A stretch of DNA of 45,492 nucleotides, taken from assembly GCA_905193085.1 (NCBI GenBank), contig CAJJNI010000001.1, forward strand, positions 1 to 45,492, in the 5' to 3' direction. The notes beneath the pieces were generated by a model, which saw only the letters and a list, made by a program, of their open reading frames with translations, searched no databases and was not told the origin of the DNA. The stretch comes from an uncultured Lachnospiraceae bacterium. Its GTDB lineage: Bacteria > Bacillota > Clostridia > Lachnospirales > Lachnospiraceae. The translations under genes and the position numbers were made by a program. Every line of letters starts with the position of its first letter. Position 1 is the stretch's first letter. Positions 24,815 to 33,616 of the stretch are shown here, piece after piece.

Positions 24815-27800
24815 ATGTCTAGAGCAAAACAATCTATGGATGGTAATCAGGCAGCTGCTCATGTAGCTTATGCATTTACAGAAGTTGCCGGTATCTATCC
24901 TATTACCCCTTCAAGTCCTATGGCTGACTTTGTAGATCAGTGGTCTGCACAGGGACTTAAGAACATTTTTGGAAATACTGTTAAAGTAGTTGAGATGCAG
25001 TCAGAAGCAGGTGCAGCCGGAACAGTTCATGGTTCACTTGCAGCAGGTGCAATTACTACAACATTTACAGCTTCTCAGGGTCTTTTACTTATGATCCCTA
25101 ATATGTATAAAATAGCAGCAGAGCAGTTACCTTGTGTATTTGATGTATCAGCAAGAACTGTTGCAACACAGTCTCTTAACATTTTTGGCGATCACAGTGA
25201 TGTGTACGCCTGCCGTCAGACAGGTTTCGCCATGTTAGCTGAGACTAACCCACAGGAAGTTATGGACTTAAGTCCGGTTGCTCATTTATCGGCAATTGAA
25301 GGTAAAGTTCCATTTATTAACTTCTTTGATGGTTTCCGTACTTCTCATGAAATTCAGAAAATTGAAAAATGGGATTACGAAGATTTGAAAGAAATGTGTA
25401 ACATGGACGCTGTTAAAGCATTCCGTGAACATGCACTTAATCCAGAACATCCGGCAATGCGTGGTTCACATGAGAACGGTGATGTATTCTTCCAGCACCG
25501 TGAAGCATGTAATTCAGTATATGATGCACTTCCGGCTGTTGTTGAGAAATATATGAAGAAAGTCAACGAGAAACTCGGTACAGATTATGATTTGTTTAAT
25601 TACTATGGTGCAGCAGATGCTGAGAGAGTAATTATTGCAATGGGTTCAATCTGTGATGTTGCTGAAGAGGTAATTGATTATCTTACAGCAGCAGGCGAGA
25701 AAGTTGGTCTCGTAAAAGTTCGTCTGTATCGTCCATGGGTACCAGAAGGACTTTTGAAAGTTATTCCTAAGACTGTTAAGAAGATTGCTGTTCTTGACAG
25801 AACTAAAGAGCCTGGTTCATTAGGCGAGCCGCTTTATCTTGATGTTGCAGCTACACTTCATGAAGCAGGAATGAATGATGTTGTATTAACAGGCGGCCGT
25901 TATGGTCTTGGTTCTAAAGATACTCCACCTTCAAGTGTATTTGCAGTATACAAAGAATTAGAGAAAGATGAGCCTAAGAAGAGATTTACAATCGGTATCG
26001 TAGATGATGTTACAGAACTTAGTCTTCCGGAAGTTAAGCCGGCTCCTATAACATCTGCTAAGGGTACAGTTGAATGTAAATTCTGGGGTCTTGGTGGAGA
26101 CGGTACAGTAGGTGCCAATAAGAACTCAACTAAGATTATCGGTGACCATACAGATAAATATATTCAGGCATATTTCCAGTATGACTCAAAGAAGACAGGT
26201 GGTATTACAATTTCACATCTTCGTTTTGGTGATAAGCCAATTAAGAGTCCATACTATATTAATCAGGCCGATTTCGTTGCATGCCACAATCCTTCTTATG
26301 TTGTTAAAGGATTTAAGATGGTTCAGGATGTTAAACCGGGTGGAACATTCATGATTAACTGTCAGTGGACAGATGAAGAATTAGATAAGCACATGCCTGC
26401 AGCAGCTAAGAAATATATTGCTGACAATAATATTCAGTTATATACAATCAATGCTATTGATAAAGCTATTGAAATTGGTATGGGTAAGAGAACTAATACA
26501 ATTTTACAGTCTGCATTCTTTAAGCTTGCTAATGTAATGCCAATTGATGATGCGGTTGAATTTATGAAAGCAGCAGCTAAGAAATCATACGGTAAAAAAG
26601 GTGATGCAGTAGTTGAAATGAACTACAAAGCAATTGATGCCGGTGTAGATGCAGTTCATAAAGTTGAGATTCCTGCAAGCTGGGCTAATCCGGAAGCAGA
26701 TGCTCCTGCCGCTGAAATTTCAGGTCGTCCGGGAACAGTTAAGATGGTAAAAGAACTCTTAAATCCTATTTCACTTATGGACGGAGACAGTTTACCGGTT
26801 TCTGCTTTTAAAGATATTGCAGACGGACAGTTCGAGACAGGTGCTTCAGCATATGAAAAGCGTGGTACAGCAGTTATGGTTCCTGAATGGGACCCAACAA
26901 CATGTATTCAGTGTAATAACTGTGCATTTGTATGTTCACATGCTACAATTCGTCCATTTATGTTAAGTGCAGACGAAGAAAAAGCTGCTCCTGAAGGAAT
27001 TAAATTAGCAGATACTAAGCCAAAGGCTTCTGATTATAAATTTACAATGAGTGTTTCTCCATTAGACTGTATGGGTTGTGGAGAATGTGTAACTGTATGT
27101 CCTATGGCAGCTAAGGGTGCTATCAAGATGGTTCCACAGGAAACACAGGCAGAACAGCAGCCTGTATTTGATTATCTTGTAGCTAATGTAAGCAAGAAAC
27201 CTGGAACTCCAGCAGATACAACTGTTAAGGGTTCACAGTTCAATCAGCCACTCTTAGAGTTCTCAGGAAGCTGTGCAGGTTGTGCAGAGACATCTTATGC
27301 AAGACTTGTTACACAGTTATTTGGTGAACAGATGTATGTTTCAAACGCAACAGGTTGTTCTTCAATCTGGGGTGGTCCTGCAGCAACATCACCATACACA
27401 GTTAACAAAGATTCTCTTAAGGGACCGGCATGGTCTAACTCATTGTTTGAAGATAATGCTGAACATGGATTTGGTATGTATCTTGGACAGAAGACAATTC
27501 GTGAACAGGCAATTACACTTGTAGAAGAAATTGCAGCTTCAGATAAAGCTACTGATGAATTTAAGGCAGCAGCAGCTAAGTTCATGGAGACAAAGGATAA
27601 GACAAAAGAAAATACACCGGCAGCAGAGGCACTTATTGCAGAGCTTGAGAAAGCAGCAGCAGCCGGATGTGATAAATCAAAAGAAGTTCTTGAAAAGAAA
27701 GATTACCTTGCTAAGAAGTCTGTATGGATATTCGGTGGTGACGGTTGGGCATACGATATCGGATTTGGTGGTCTTGACCATGTATTAGCAGCAGGTGAAA

Positions 27801-28369
27801 ATGTTAATGTAATGGTATTTGATACAGAAATGTATTCTAATACAGGTGGTCAGGCATCTAAAGCATCTAATATCGGTGAAGTTTGCCAGTTCGCTGCAGC
27901 AGGTAAAGACATTGGAAAGAAGAGCCTTGCAGAAATTGCAATGAGTTATGGTTATGTATATGTTGCCCAGATAGCTCTTGGAGCTAATCCTGCACAGGCA
28001 GTTAAAGTTATTGCAGAAGCAGAAGCTTATAACGGACCATCTCTTATTATTGGATATGCACCATGTGAACTTCATGGTGTTAAGGGTGGTATGAACCATT
28101 GTCAGGACGAGATGAAGGCAGCAGTAGCAGCAGGTTACTGGAACTTATTCTCATTCAACCCAACACTTAAGGCAGAAGGTAAGAATCCATTTACTCTTAC
28201 TTCAAAACCTGGTGATGGAACATATCAGAACTTCCTTAATAATGAGACTCGTTATACTCGTTTACAGCGTTCATTCCCAGAAAGAGCAGAGAAATTATTT
28301 GCTGCATCTGAGAAAGCTGCACAGGAAAGATATGAACATTTATTAAAATTGGTAGAGCTTTACAAATAA
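24815..28369 (+). CDS. nifJ: Pyruvate:ferredoxin (flavodoxin) oxidoreductase, single-chain
   Basis: This fused enzyme makes acetyl-CoA, CO2 and reduced ferredoxin from pyruvate and CoA. Domain order is that of clostridial PFOR: the N-terminal pyruvate/TPP domain (GIYPITPSSPMADF), the gamma-like domain (FWGLGGDGTVGANKNS), two [4Fe-4S] motifs (CIQCNNCAFVCSH, CMGCGECVTVCP), and the C-terminal TPP domain with CAGCAET and GGDGWAYDIGFGG. ATG 24815 follows AGGAGG and gives 1184 residues, the usual length. It lies in its own transcription unit with a strong terminator. It duplicates in function the four-subunit Por set 5 kb away. Confidence 0.95.
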   Translation: MSRAKQSMDGNQAAAHVAYAFTEVAGIYPITPSSPMADFVDQWSAQGLKNIFGNTVKVVEMQSEAGAAGTVHGSLAAGAITTTFTASQGLLLMIPNMYKIAAEQLPCVFDVSARTVATQSLNIFGDHSDVYACRQTGFAMLAETNPQEVMDLSPVAHLSAIEGKVPFINFFDGFRTSHEIQKIEKWDYEDLKEMCNMDAVKAFREHALNPEHPAMRGSHENGDVFFQHREACNSVYDALPAVVEKYMKKVNEKLGTDYDLFNYYGAADAERVIIAMGSICDVAEEVIDYLTAAGEKVGLVKVRLYRPWVPEGLLKVIPKTVKKIAVLDRTKEPGSLGEPLYLDVAATLHEAGMNDVVLTGGRYGLGSKDTPPSSVFAVYKELEKDEPKKRFTIGIVDDVTELSLPEVKPAPITSAKGTVECKFWGLGGDGTVGANKNSTKIIGDHTDKYIQAYFQYDSKKTGGITISHLRFGDKPIKSPYYINQADFVACHNPSYVVKGFKMVQDVKPGGTFMINCQWTDEELDKHMPAAAKKYIADNNIQLYTINAIDKAIEIGMGKRTNTILQSAFFKLANVMPIDDAVEFMKAAAKKSYGKKGDAVVEMNYKAIDAGVDAVHKVEIPASWANPEADAPAAEISGRPGTVKMVKELLNPISLMDGDSLPVSAFKDIADGQFETGASAYEKRGTAVMVPEWDPTTCIQCNNCAFVCSHATIRPFMLSADEEKAAPEGIKLADTKPKASDYKFTMSVSPLDCMGCGECVTVCPMAAKGAIKMVPQETQAEQQPVFDYLVANVSKKPGTPADTTVKGSQFNQPLLEFSGSCAGCAETSYARLVTQLFGEQMYVSNATGCSSIWGGPAATSPYTVNKDSLKGPAWSNSLFEDNAEHGFGMYLGQKTIREQAITLVEEIAASDKATDEFKAAAAKFMETKDKTKENTPAAEALIAELEKAAAAGCDKSKEVLEKKDYLAKKSVWIFGGDGWAYDIGFGGLDHVLAAGENVNVMVFDTEMYSNTGGQASKASNIGEVCQFAAAGKDIGKKSLAEIAMSYGYVYVAQIALGANPAQAVKVIAEAEAYNGPSLIIGYAPCELHGVKGGMNHCQDEMKAAVAAGYWNLFSFNPTLKAEGKNPFTLTSKPGDGTYQNFLNNETRYTRLQRSFPERAEKLFAASEKAAQERYEHLLKLVELYK

Positions 28370-28389
28370 TATAGTTTACCGAAAATGAC

Positions 28390-28430
28390 GAATCACTGTG
28401 GGCATGTATTTTGTTCACAGTGATTCTTTT
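28390..28430 (+). terminator. Rho-independent terminator of nifJ
   Basis: GAATCACTGTG (28390-28400) pairs perfectly with CACAGTGATTC (28416-28426) and is followed by TTTT. Confidence 0.88.
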
Positions 28431-28442
28431 GGTTTATAAAGA

Positions 28443-28534
28443 ATTAACAGATGTAGCAGTAGTCTGATAAATTAGTAGCGTGGATTTATACATAATTAGC
28501 AGATGTAGCAGTAGTCTGATAAATTAGTAGCGTG
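28443..28534 (+). repeat. Two 40-bp direct repeats upstream of the cyclophilin gene
   Basis: Copies at 28443-28482 and 28495-28534 differ at one base and are spaced 52 bp apart start to start. Each includes AGATGTAGCAGTAGTCTGAT and ends TTAGTAGCGTG, and each is followed by a similar A/T-rich stretch (TTATACATAATT and TTATATAGTTTA) that could hold a -10 box. They fill the gap between the nifJ terminator and the cyclophilin ribosome site. A tandem binding site or duplicated promoter region is possible. Confidence 0.85.
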
Positions 28535-28568
28535 AATTTTATATAGTTTAAAAGGAGACAGTAATTAG

Positions 28569-29264
28569 ATGAAGAAATTAAAAATATTTAGTCTGGTATT
28601 AATGATTATTACAATTGCCGGAATTTGTTTGACCGGTTGTGGCAAAGCAAAGGTTCCTGAACCGACAGGCGAGACATCGGAAGAAGTACAGACTGACGAG
28701 CCGCAAAAAGGTGATGAAATAGCAGTTTTTCATATCGAAAATTATGGAGATATAACTGTAAGATTATTTAAAAATGCAGCGCCTAAGGCTGTAGAAAATT
28801 TTGTGACACATGCAAAAGAAGGTTATTATGATGGAGTTATTTTTCATCGTGTAATCAATGATTTTATGATTCAGGGTGGAGACCCGACAGGAACAGGTAC
28901 CGGTGGTGAGAGCATCTGGGGAAGTGAATTTGAAGATGAAATAGTGGACAATATTTTGCCAATCCGTGGTGCTTTATGCATGGCAAATCGTGGAGCGGAT
29001 ACTAACGGAAGCCAGTTCTTTATCGTACAGGCAAAAGCATCAAATCTTGATACAGTCAATTCAGATTCTTTAACAGATGAGCAGAAAAAGATGTTTGAAG
29101 AATATGGTGGAACACCACATCTTGTAGGCGGTTATACTGTATTTGGACAGGTGATAGATGGAATGGACGTGGTTGATGCAATTGCGGCAACTTCAACAGA
29201 CAGTAATGATAAACCACTTGAGAATGTAATTATTACAAATATAGAAATTAAAGAGTATGAGTAA
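28569..29264 (+). CDS. Cyclophilin-type peptidyl-prolyl isomerase lipoprotein
   Basis: This lipoprotein has lipobox LTGC (Cys24) and a short acidic linker, then a cyclophilin domain (about 58-231). It includes [14 protein letters not shown] (with the catalytic Arg), GTGTGG, the GSQFFIVQA motif and a final [15 protein letters not shown]. It would help fold secreted proteins at the outer face of the membrane. At 231 residues it is typical of Firmicute lipoprotein cyclophilins. A AAAGGAGA ribosome site precedes the ATG. It is a single-gene unit between two terminators. Confidence 0.93.
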   Translation: MKKLKIFSLVLMIITIAGICLTGCGKAKVPEPTGETSEEVQTDEPQKGDEIAVFHIENYGDITVRLFKNAAPKAVENFVTHAKEGYYDGVIFHRVINDFMIQGGDPTGTGTGGESIWGSEFEDEIVDNILPIRGALCMANRGADTNGSQFFIVQAKASNLDTVNSDSLTDEQKKMFEEYGGTPHLVGGYTVFGQVIDGMDVVDAIAATSTDSNDKPLENVIITNIEIKEYE

Positions 29265-29301
29265 TAAATGATAAAATTAAACAGTGATTAAATTAAAAAA
29301 T

Positions 29302-29358
29302 AAAACCCTTTGACAGAGGAAATTTAGAATTATTCTAAATTGTCTGCCAAAGGGTTTT
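29302..29358. terminator. Long bidirectional terminator
   Basis: A 16-bp stem with one mismatch (29302-29317 with 29343-29358) has an A-run on one side and a T-run on the other. An inner perfect 9-bp hairpin (29321-29329 with 29333-29341) extends it. It lies between two converging genes and can serve both. Confidence 0.88.
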
Positions 29359-29362
29359 TATT

Positions 29363-31375
29363 TTAATAATTATCCAGATTAAGTGAATTGTCTATATCAT
29401 AACTGTATGAATCATCAGAACTATTTGTTGAAGAATCAGAATCATCATAATTAAAGTAGCTGTCATATGAGTCATCGTTCCATAAATCATCATAGTCATA
29501 ATCATATGAGTCATCGTCCCATAAATCATCATAGTCATAATCATATGAGGTATCGTCTGAGCCAAGACCTGCATAAGATGCTGCACCTTCAATAAATGAT
29601 GTTATGTCATCAGCTGAAATATCAATTCCTGTTGCTTTTGAAAGATTCTTGGCAAATGCATCAAGGTCAATATCTTCTACATATTCTTGAAGGTCATCTT
29701 CATCTGTAACTGAATAAATTTTATCGCTCTTTGAAGGTTTCAAAGTATCAAGCTTTTTGCCTTCGCTTGCTGTGAGCTTAATGCGTGCCCATTCTTCGCT
29801 GTCTGATGCAACGGCCATTTCTACAGTTGATGATTTGTCATCAGAAGAAACATCTACTAATAGTTCATAACCTGAAATTTCGCTTATAGCATCTGATTTA
29901 AGCTTGAAAGAACCATTTAAGTTACCTGCTTTAACATTTTCAACATTTAAATCTGAGATTTCCAATGAAAGAATGTCGTTACCTGATTTTGCAAGCTCAG
30001 ATTCTTTGGCTAGTTCATCTGCAACATCTAATGTAAATGAACCGTTCATTACATTGTTCTTAATTGTTCCGCCACCTTCTAAATTGAACATTTCTGTTCC
30101 TGAAGCTTCGGCACTGAGCAGATATCCGAATTTAGAACCGCTCTGTGGCATAAGGCATGTAATATTTATATCCTGTGACTCAACTGACATATTAACTTCT
30201 TCACCGATAATTTCGCCTTTGGCATTAACATAGAATGTCATATCCATATCCATGTCTAAGTCTTTAAATTCATCTTTGCTGTCTTTGATTTCATCAAGAG
30301 TGTCTTCGAGTCCATCAACAAAATCATTATATGTATCTTTATCAATTGCGGAAATAATATCTTTAATGTCTTCATCTTCAGATAAAGTTTCAAGAATATC
30401 ACAAGCTACATCATATGAATATGTTCCATCTAAATTAGCAGTTAAAGCAGTACATTTAGAAGATACGCCATTTGCCTTTATAGTTTCAGTTGATTTTGTA
30501 ACATCATCAATATTGTCATAGGCAATGTCTGAGTATTTAGTTAAAATATTAGAAACTGCCTCGGCATCAGGGAGTATTTCTGTCAACTGTGAAGCTGCTT
30601 CACTGAATTGGTCAGTGTAGTCTTCTAATTCATCACTTGTTTCTTCGATAGCATCTGAAAAATCAATATATCCTTCTGAAAGTTCAGGAATCTGTGCATA
30701 TCCTTTTTTATTTTCGAGGTCAACAGAAGCCTTTAGAGTTGCAACAGTAGTATCATTGACACTTGCAGCAACTTCCATGTTCTGTACTTCACCATCAAGA
30801 TTTGTGTTTACTTCGATGGCAGCATTGTCAAGTTTTTTCAAATCAGGAGATAAAAGACCTATTAAAGGTTTTAATGCACTTCCTGCTGAAAGCTCAATTT
30901 TAACATTGCCGCTTAAATTATCAGTATCTACAGTTTCAAGGTATTTCGAATAGTTGCTGTTAAAAACTTCAATGTTATCCTCTACATTTTGTTTGGCAAC
31001 ATATTTCAGATATGATTCCGGACTTGAAAAATTCTTATGTATAAAGTTTGAAAGTTGTCCGGTTGCTGCTAATGCTACACCTGTTCCGGCAATTGCAATA
31101 ACTGCAATACCACATATAGCACCAATAATTTTTCCCGCTTTCTTTTTTTTCTTCGGTGGAACCGGAGCCTGAGAGTTATCAAACTGAGAAGCCTGCTGAG
31201 CCTGAGAATTGTCAAACTGAGAAGCCTGCTGAGCCTGAGAGTTATCAAACTGAGAAGCCTGCTGAGTCTGAGTATTATCTTGCTGTATCGGCTGTTCATT
31301 TTCTACTTTTGTACCACATACACCGCAAAATAGTGCATTGTCTTGTAGTTCATTTCCACAATTTTTGCATTTCAT
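29363..31375 (-). CDS. Zinc-ribbon membrane protein with large extracytoplasmic domain
   Basis: The 670-residue protein begins with a zinc ribbon (C3, C6, C17, C20), then a Gln/Asn-rich stretch with an 11-residue unit (QASQFDNSQAQ) repeated about three times. A basic PPKKKKK segment and one membrane helix (about 82-104) follow. Residues 110-600 would lie outside; they are rich in strands, Asp and Ser and resemble the DUF6583-type domains of Lachnospiraceae. The end is an Asp/Tyr tail with two copies of a 13-residue unit (YDYDYDDLW-type). A GGGAGGAT ribosome site precedes the ATG. The function is unknown; the ribbon suggests a cytoplasmic partner and the tail may bind cations. Confidence 0.7.
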   Translation of the reverse strand: MKCKNCGNELQDNALFCGVCGTKVENEQPIQQDNTQTQQASQFDNSQAQQASQFDNSQAQQASQFDNSQAPVPPKKKKKAGKIIGAICGIAVIAIAGTGVALAATGQLSNFIHKNFSSPESYLKYVAKQNVEDNIEVFNSNYSKYLETVDTDNLSGNVKIELSAGSALKPLIGLLSPDLKKLDNAAIEVNTNLDGEVQNMEVAASVNDTTVATLKASVDLENKKGYAQIPELSEGYIDFSDAIEETSDELEDYTDQFSEAASQLTEILPDAEAVSNILTKYSDIAYDNIDDVTKSTETIKANGVSSKCTALTANLDGTYSYDVACDILETLSEDEDIKDIISAIDKDTYNDFVDGLEDTLDEIKDSKDEFKDLDMDMDMTFYVNAKGEIIGEEVNMSVESQDINITCLMPQSGSKFGYLLSAEASGTEMFNLEGGGTIKNNVMNGSFTLDVADELAKESELAKSGNDILSLEISDLNVENVKAGNLNGSFKLKSDAISEISGYELLVDVSSDDKSSTVEMAVASDSEEWARIKLTASEGKKLDTLKPSKSDKIYSVTDEDDLQEYVEDIDLDAFAKNLSKATGIDISADDITSFIEGAASYAGLGSDDTSYDYDYDDLWDDDSYDYDYDDLWNDDSYDSYFNYDDSDSSTNSSDDSYSYDIDNSLNLDNY
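29461..29545 (-). repeat. Two 39-bp tandem repeats in the acidic C-terminal tail
   Basis: Two near-identical 39-bp units encode the Asp/Tyr/Trp-rich 13-residue repeats of the zinc-ribbon protein, differing at very few bases. They are a likely site of copy-number change. Confidence 0.75.
31167..31270 (-). repeat. 33-bp tandem repeats encoding the Gln-rich segment
   Basis: About three 33-bp units (11 codons each) encode the QASQFDNSQAQ-type repeats near the N-terminus of the zinc-ribbon protein. Differences between units are few, so length variation is likely. Confidence 0.8.
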
Positions 31376-31405
31376 AAAATTATCCTCCCTTGTAATTTAC
31401 AAATA

Positions 31406-31434
31406 TGTATAATTTTAACATATATGACTGTTAA
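31406..31434 (-). promoter_or_regulatory. Promoter of the zinc-ribbon protein gene, with inverted repeat
   Basis: On the minus strand, TTAACA (31429-31434) and TATACA (31406-31411) are 17 bp apart. The -35 box is one arm of TTAACA-N8-TGTTAA (31415-31434), a possible operator. Confidence 0.6.
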
Positions 31435-31578
31435 AAACAAGAATATTGTGTTTTTGTGTGTATCATGTTAGACTAAATATATCGTGTATAGATGACAGTG
31501 GCATAAGGTCTAAATCCACAGATGCCTGTGCATGTATGGTTGAATGATTATGTATTGGAACAGGACGGAAAAAATTTT

Positions 31579-32289
31579 ATGTACTTAAAGGTTGAAAATA
31601 TAAGTAAAAAATACGGAAGAAAAAGTGTTTTGGAAAAAGTTGGTTTTGAAGCCGGGGAGGGTGAGTGTTTAGGTATTCTCGGCGCAAATGGTTGTGGCAA
31701 ATCTACGCTTTTATCAATACTGGCAGGAGTTCTAAAGGCTGATGAAGGAAGTTTTTTTGTAGATGGTGAGAATGTTTTCAGTAAAACATCGCCCTCGGAT
31801 AATGTTGTAGGTTATGTTCCGCAGCAGCCGCCTCTTATGGAAGAGTTATCAGCAAAAGATAATTTAAAATTATGGTATTGCAATTCTGTGCTTGATATGA
31901 AAAAAGAATTAAACAGTGGAATCCTTGCGATGCTTGGTATCGATGAATTTTTAAATGTCAGAGTTTCAAAAATGTCGGGTGGAATGAAGAAGCGGTTAAG
32001 TATAGGTTGTGCGGTTGCGAATAATCCACATATTTTGATTCTTGATGAGCCCGGAGCTGCGCTTGATTTGGTTTGCAAAGAGCGCATTTACAGTTATCTT
32101 AAAGATTTTAAATCAAAAGGTGGAATAGTTTTAATTTCTACACATGAAGAACATGAGATAAATTTGTGCAGCAGACATTATATGCTAAAAAACAAAAAGC
32201 TGACCCGGTTTGAGTATGATGGAAATATACACAGGCTTGTTGGCTGTCTGGGTGCAACTGATGATTTAAAAACTGTAAAGGAACAATAG
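31579..32289 (+). CDS. ABC transporter ATP-binding protein
   Basis: This nucleotide-binding subunit belongs to an ABC-2-type exporter. Walker A is GANGCGKST, the Q-loop is VPQQPP, the signature is MSGGMKKRLS, Walker B is ILILDEPGAALD and the His switch is STHEEHE. ATG 31579 starts directly with MYLKVENISKKYG, the usual beginning, after a weak GGACGG site. The frame extends to ATG 31522 (255 residues), but those extra 19 residues are unlike the family. It is followed within 5 bp by its permease genes. Confidence 0.88.
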   Translation: MYLKVENISKKYGRKSVLEKVGFEAGEGECLGILGANGCGKSTLLSILAGVLKADEGSFFVDGENVFSKTSPSDNVVGYVPQQPPLMEELSAKDNLKLWYCNSVLDMKKELNSGILAMLGIDEFLNVRVSKMSGGMKKRLSIGCAVANNPHILILDEPGAALDLVCKERIYSYLKDFKSKGGIVLISTHEEHEINLCSRHYMLKNKKLTRFEYDGNIHRLVGCLGATDDLKTVKEQ

Positions 32290-32293
32290 AAAG

Positions 32294-33616
32294 ATGTTAT
32301 TTGAATATTTTAAATTAGAATGCAAGAGAATATTGCGGCTTTTTCCTAAAATATTGGTGGTAAATGCAGTTATAATAATGCTTCTTATCGGAGCTGTGGC
32401 AGCATATAATTCCGGAATGTTTACTACAAAAGATAAAGTTTCCGGTATGAAAGTAGGAATGGTTTTTGGTGAGAATGACAGACAATTTATAGAGTTCGGT
32501 CTTTATTTTCTTGAGCATACAGATGAGATAAAATATGTGTGTAAATTTGTAGAAGTTTCAGAAGAAAAAGGTAGAAAAATGTTGGAAAAAGAAGAAATAG
32601 ATGCACTTATTATTGTTCCTGAAAATTATGTCACAAGTGTTTATTATGGAGAGGAAGAGCCTTTAACATTATGCTTCGGTACTGCACAGTCCGGTATATC
32701 AAGTCTTTTACTTGGGCAGCTTTCTGATGCCATATCAGAATATATGATGCAGGCAAAAGCTGGTGTGTATGCAATGCAGGATATGTATGATTCATGGCAT
32801 CTTAAATACAGTTCTGATGCAGATGAACTTACTGCACGGTTTATGATGAAGATTTTTGACAGAAAAGGAATGATAAATGTGCAGACTGTTTCATCTACGG
32901 GAACCGAGAATCCTGTAATTTATTATATAACTGCCGGGTTTGTTTTATTATCGTTTATGTGGGGACTGAACTGCGGAAGTGTGTTTGGCAAAAATGAAGA
33001 GGTAATGCAGCAATTGTTAAAACGAAGAGGATTATCGCAGTCAAAACAGTTTTTGGGAAAATATGGGGCTGTTTTCATATTGTTTTTTCTAAATTATCTG
33101 CTGATAGCACTTGCTTTTGGAGTTATTGCTGTTGTTTTTTCAAAATATTCAGTACAGATAGATATTGAATCAGCTGCTAAAGAAATTAAATACATAAAAC
33201 AATTGGTTGACATAATGATGGCTGATGGTATAGGGATTTTTATAAAAATCACGCCGGTGTTGCTGCTTTTAAGCAGTTTTGTAATATGCATTTATGAGGC
33301 TTTCAATGATGGCATAAATGGAATGCTGTTTATATTTTTAAGTGTTGTTATTATGGCATTTTTAGCAGGCTTTTTTTACCCGGCATCATATTTTCCGATG
33401 TGGGTTCAAAGAGCGGGAAAGTGGCTGCCGACAGGTATTATCTTGGAGTACATAACACATTGCATAATGGGTGACAAAATAATAAATTGTCTGATTAAAG
33501 TTGTAATTTATTCCGGGATTTTTGCAGTTATATATAGAATTTTATTGTTGTACAAATGTAGTAAATTATATAATCTGACAGATTTTACAGGAAATGTATC
33601 AGGAGGTTCAGAATGA
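32294..33616 (+). CDS. ABC-2 type permease, first subunit
   Basis: The 440-residue membrane protein has the ABC-2 (DUF-type export) layout: a first helix (about 18-40), a large outside domain (about 45-205), then five helices (about 210-430). It begins 4 nt after the ATPase gene and overlaps the next permease by 4 nt (ATGA). Substrate unknown; lipid, peptide or polymer export are all possible. Confidence 0.82.
   Translation: MLFEYFKLECKRILRLFPKILVVNAVIIMLLIGAVAAYNSGMFTTKDKVSGMKVGMVFGENDRQFIEFGLYFLEHTDEIKYVCKFVEVSEEKGRKMLEKEEIDALIIVPENYVTSVYYGEEEPLTLCFGTAQSGISSLLLGQLSDAISEYMMQAKAGVYAMQDMYDSWHLKYSSDADELTARFMMKIFDRKGMINVQTVSSTGTENPVIYYITAGFVLLSFMWGLNCGSVFGKNEEVMQQLLKRRGLSQSKQFLGKYGAVFILFFLNYLLIALAFGVIAVVFSKYSVQIDIESAAKEIKYIKQLVDIMMADGIGIFIKITPVLLLLSSFVICIYEAFNDGINGMLFIFLSVVIMAFLAGFFYPASYFPMWVQRAGKWLPTGIILEYITHCIMGDKIINCLIKVVIYSGIFAVIYRILLLYKCSKLYNLTDFTGNVSGGSE

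Noticed and set aside
28443..28534. CRISPR array
   Set aside because: There are only two copies, the spacing between them is 12 bp, and no cas gene is in the window.
31522..31578. Longer start for the ABC ATPase
   Set aside because: The added 19 residues are unlike ABC ATPases and no ribosome site precedes ATG 31522 at good spacing.
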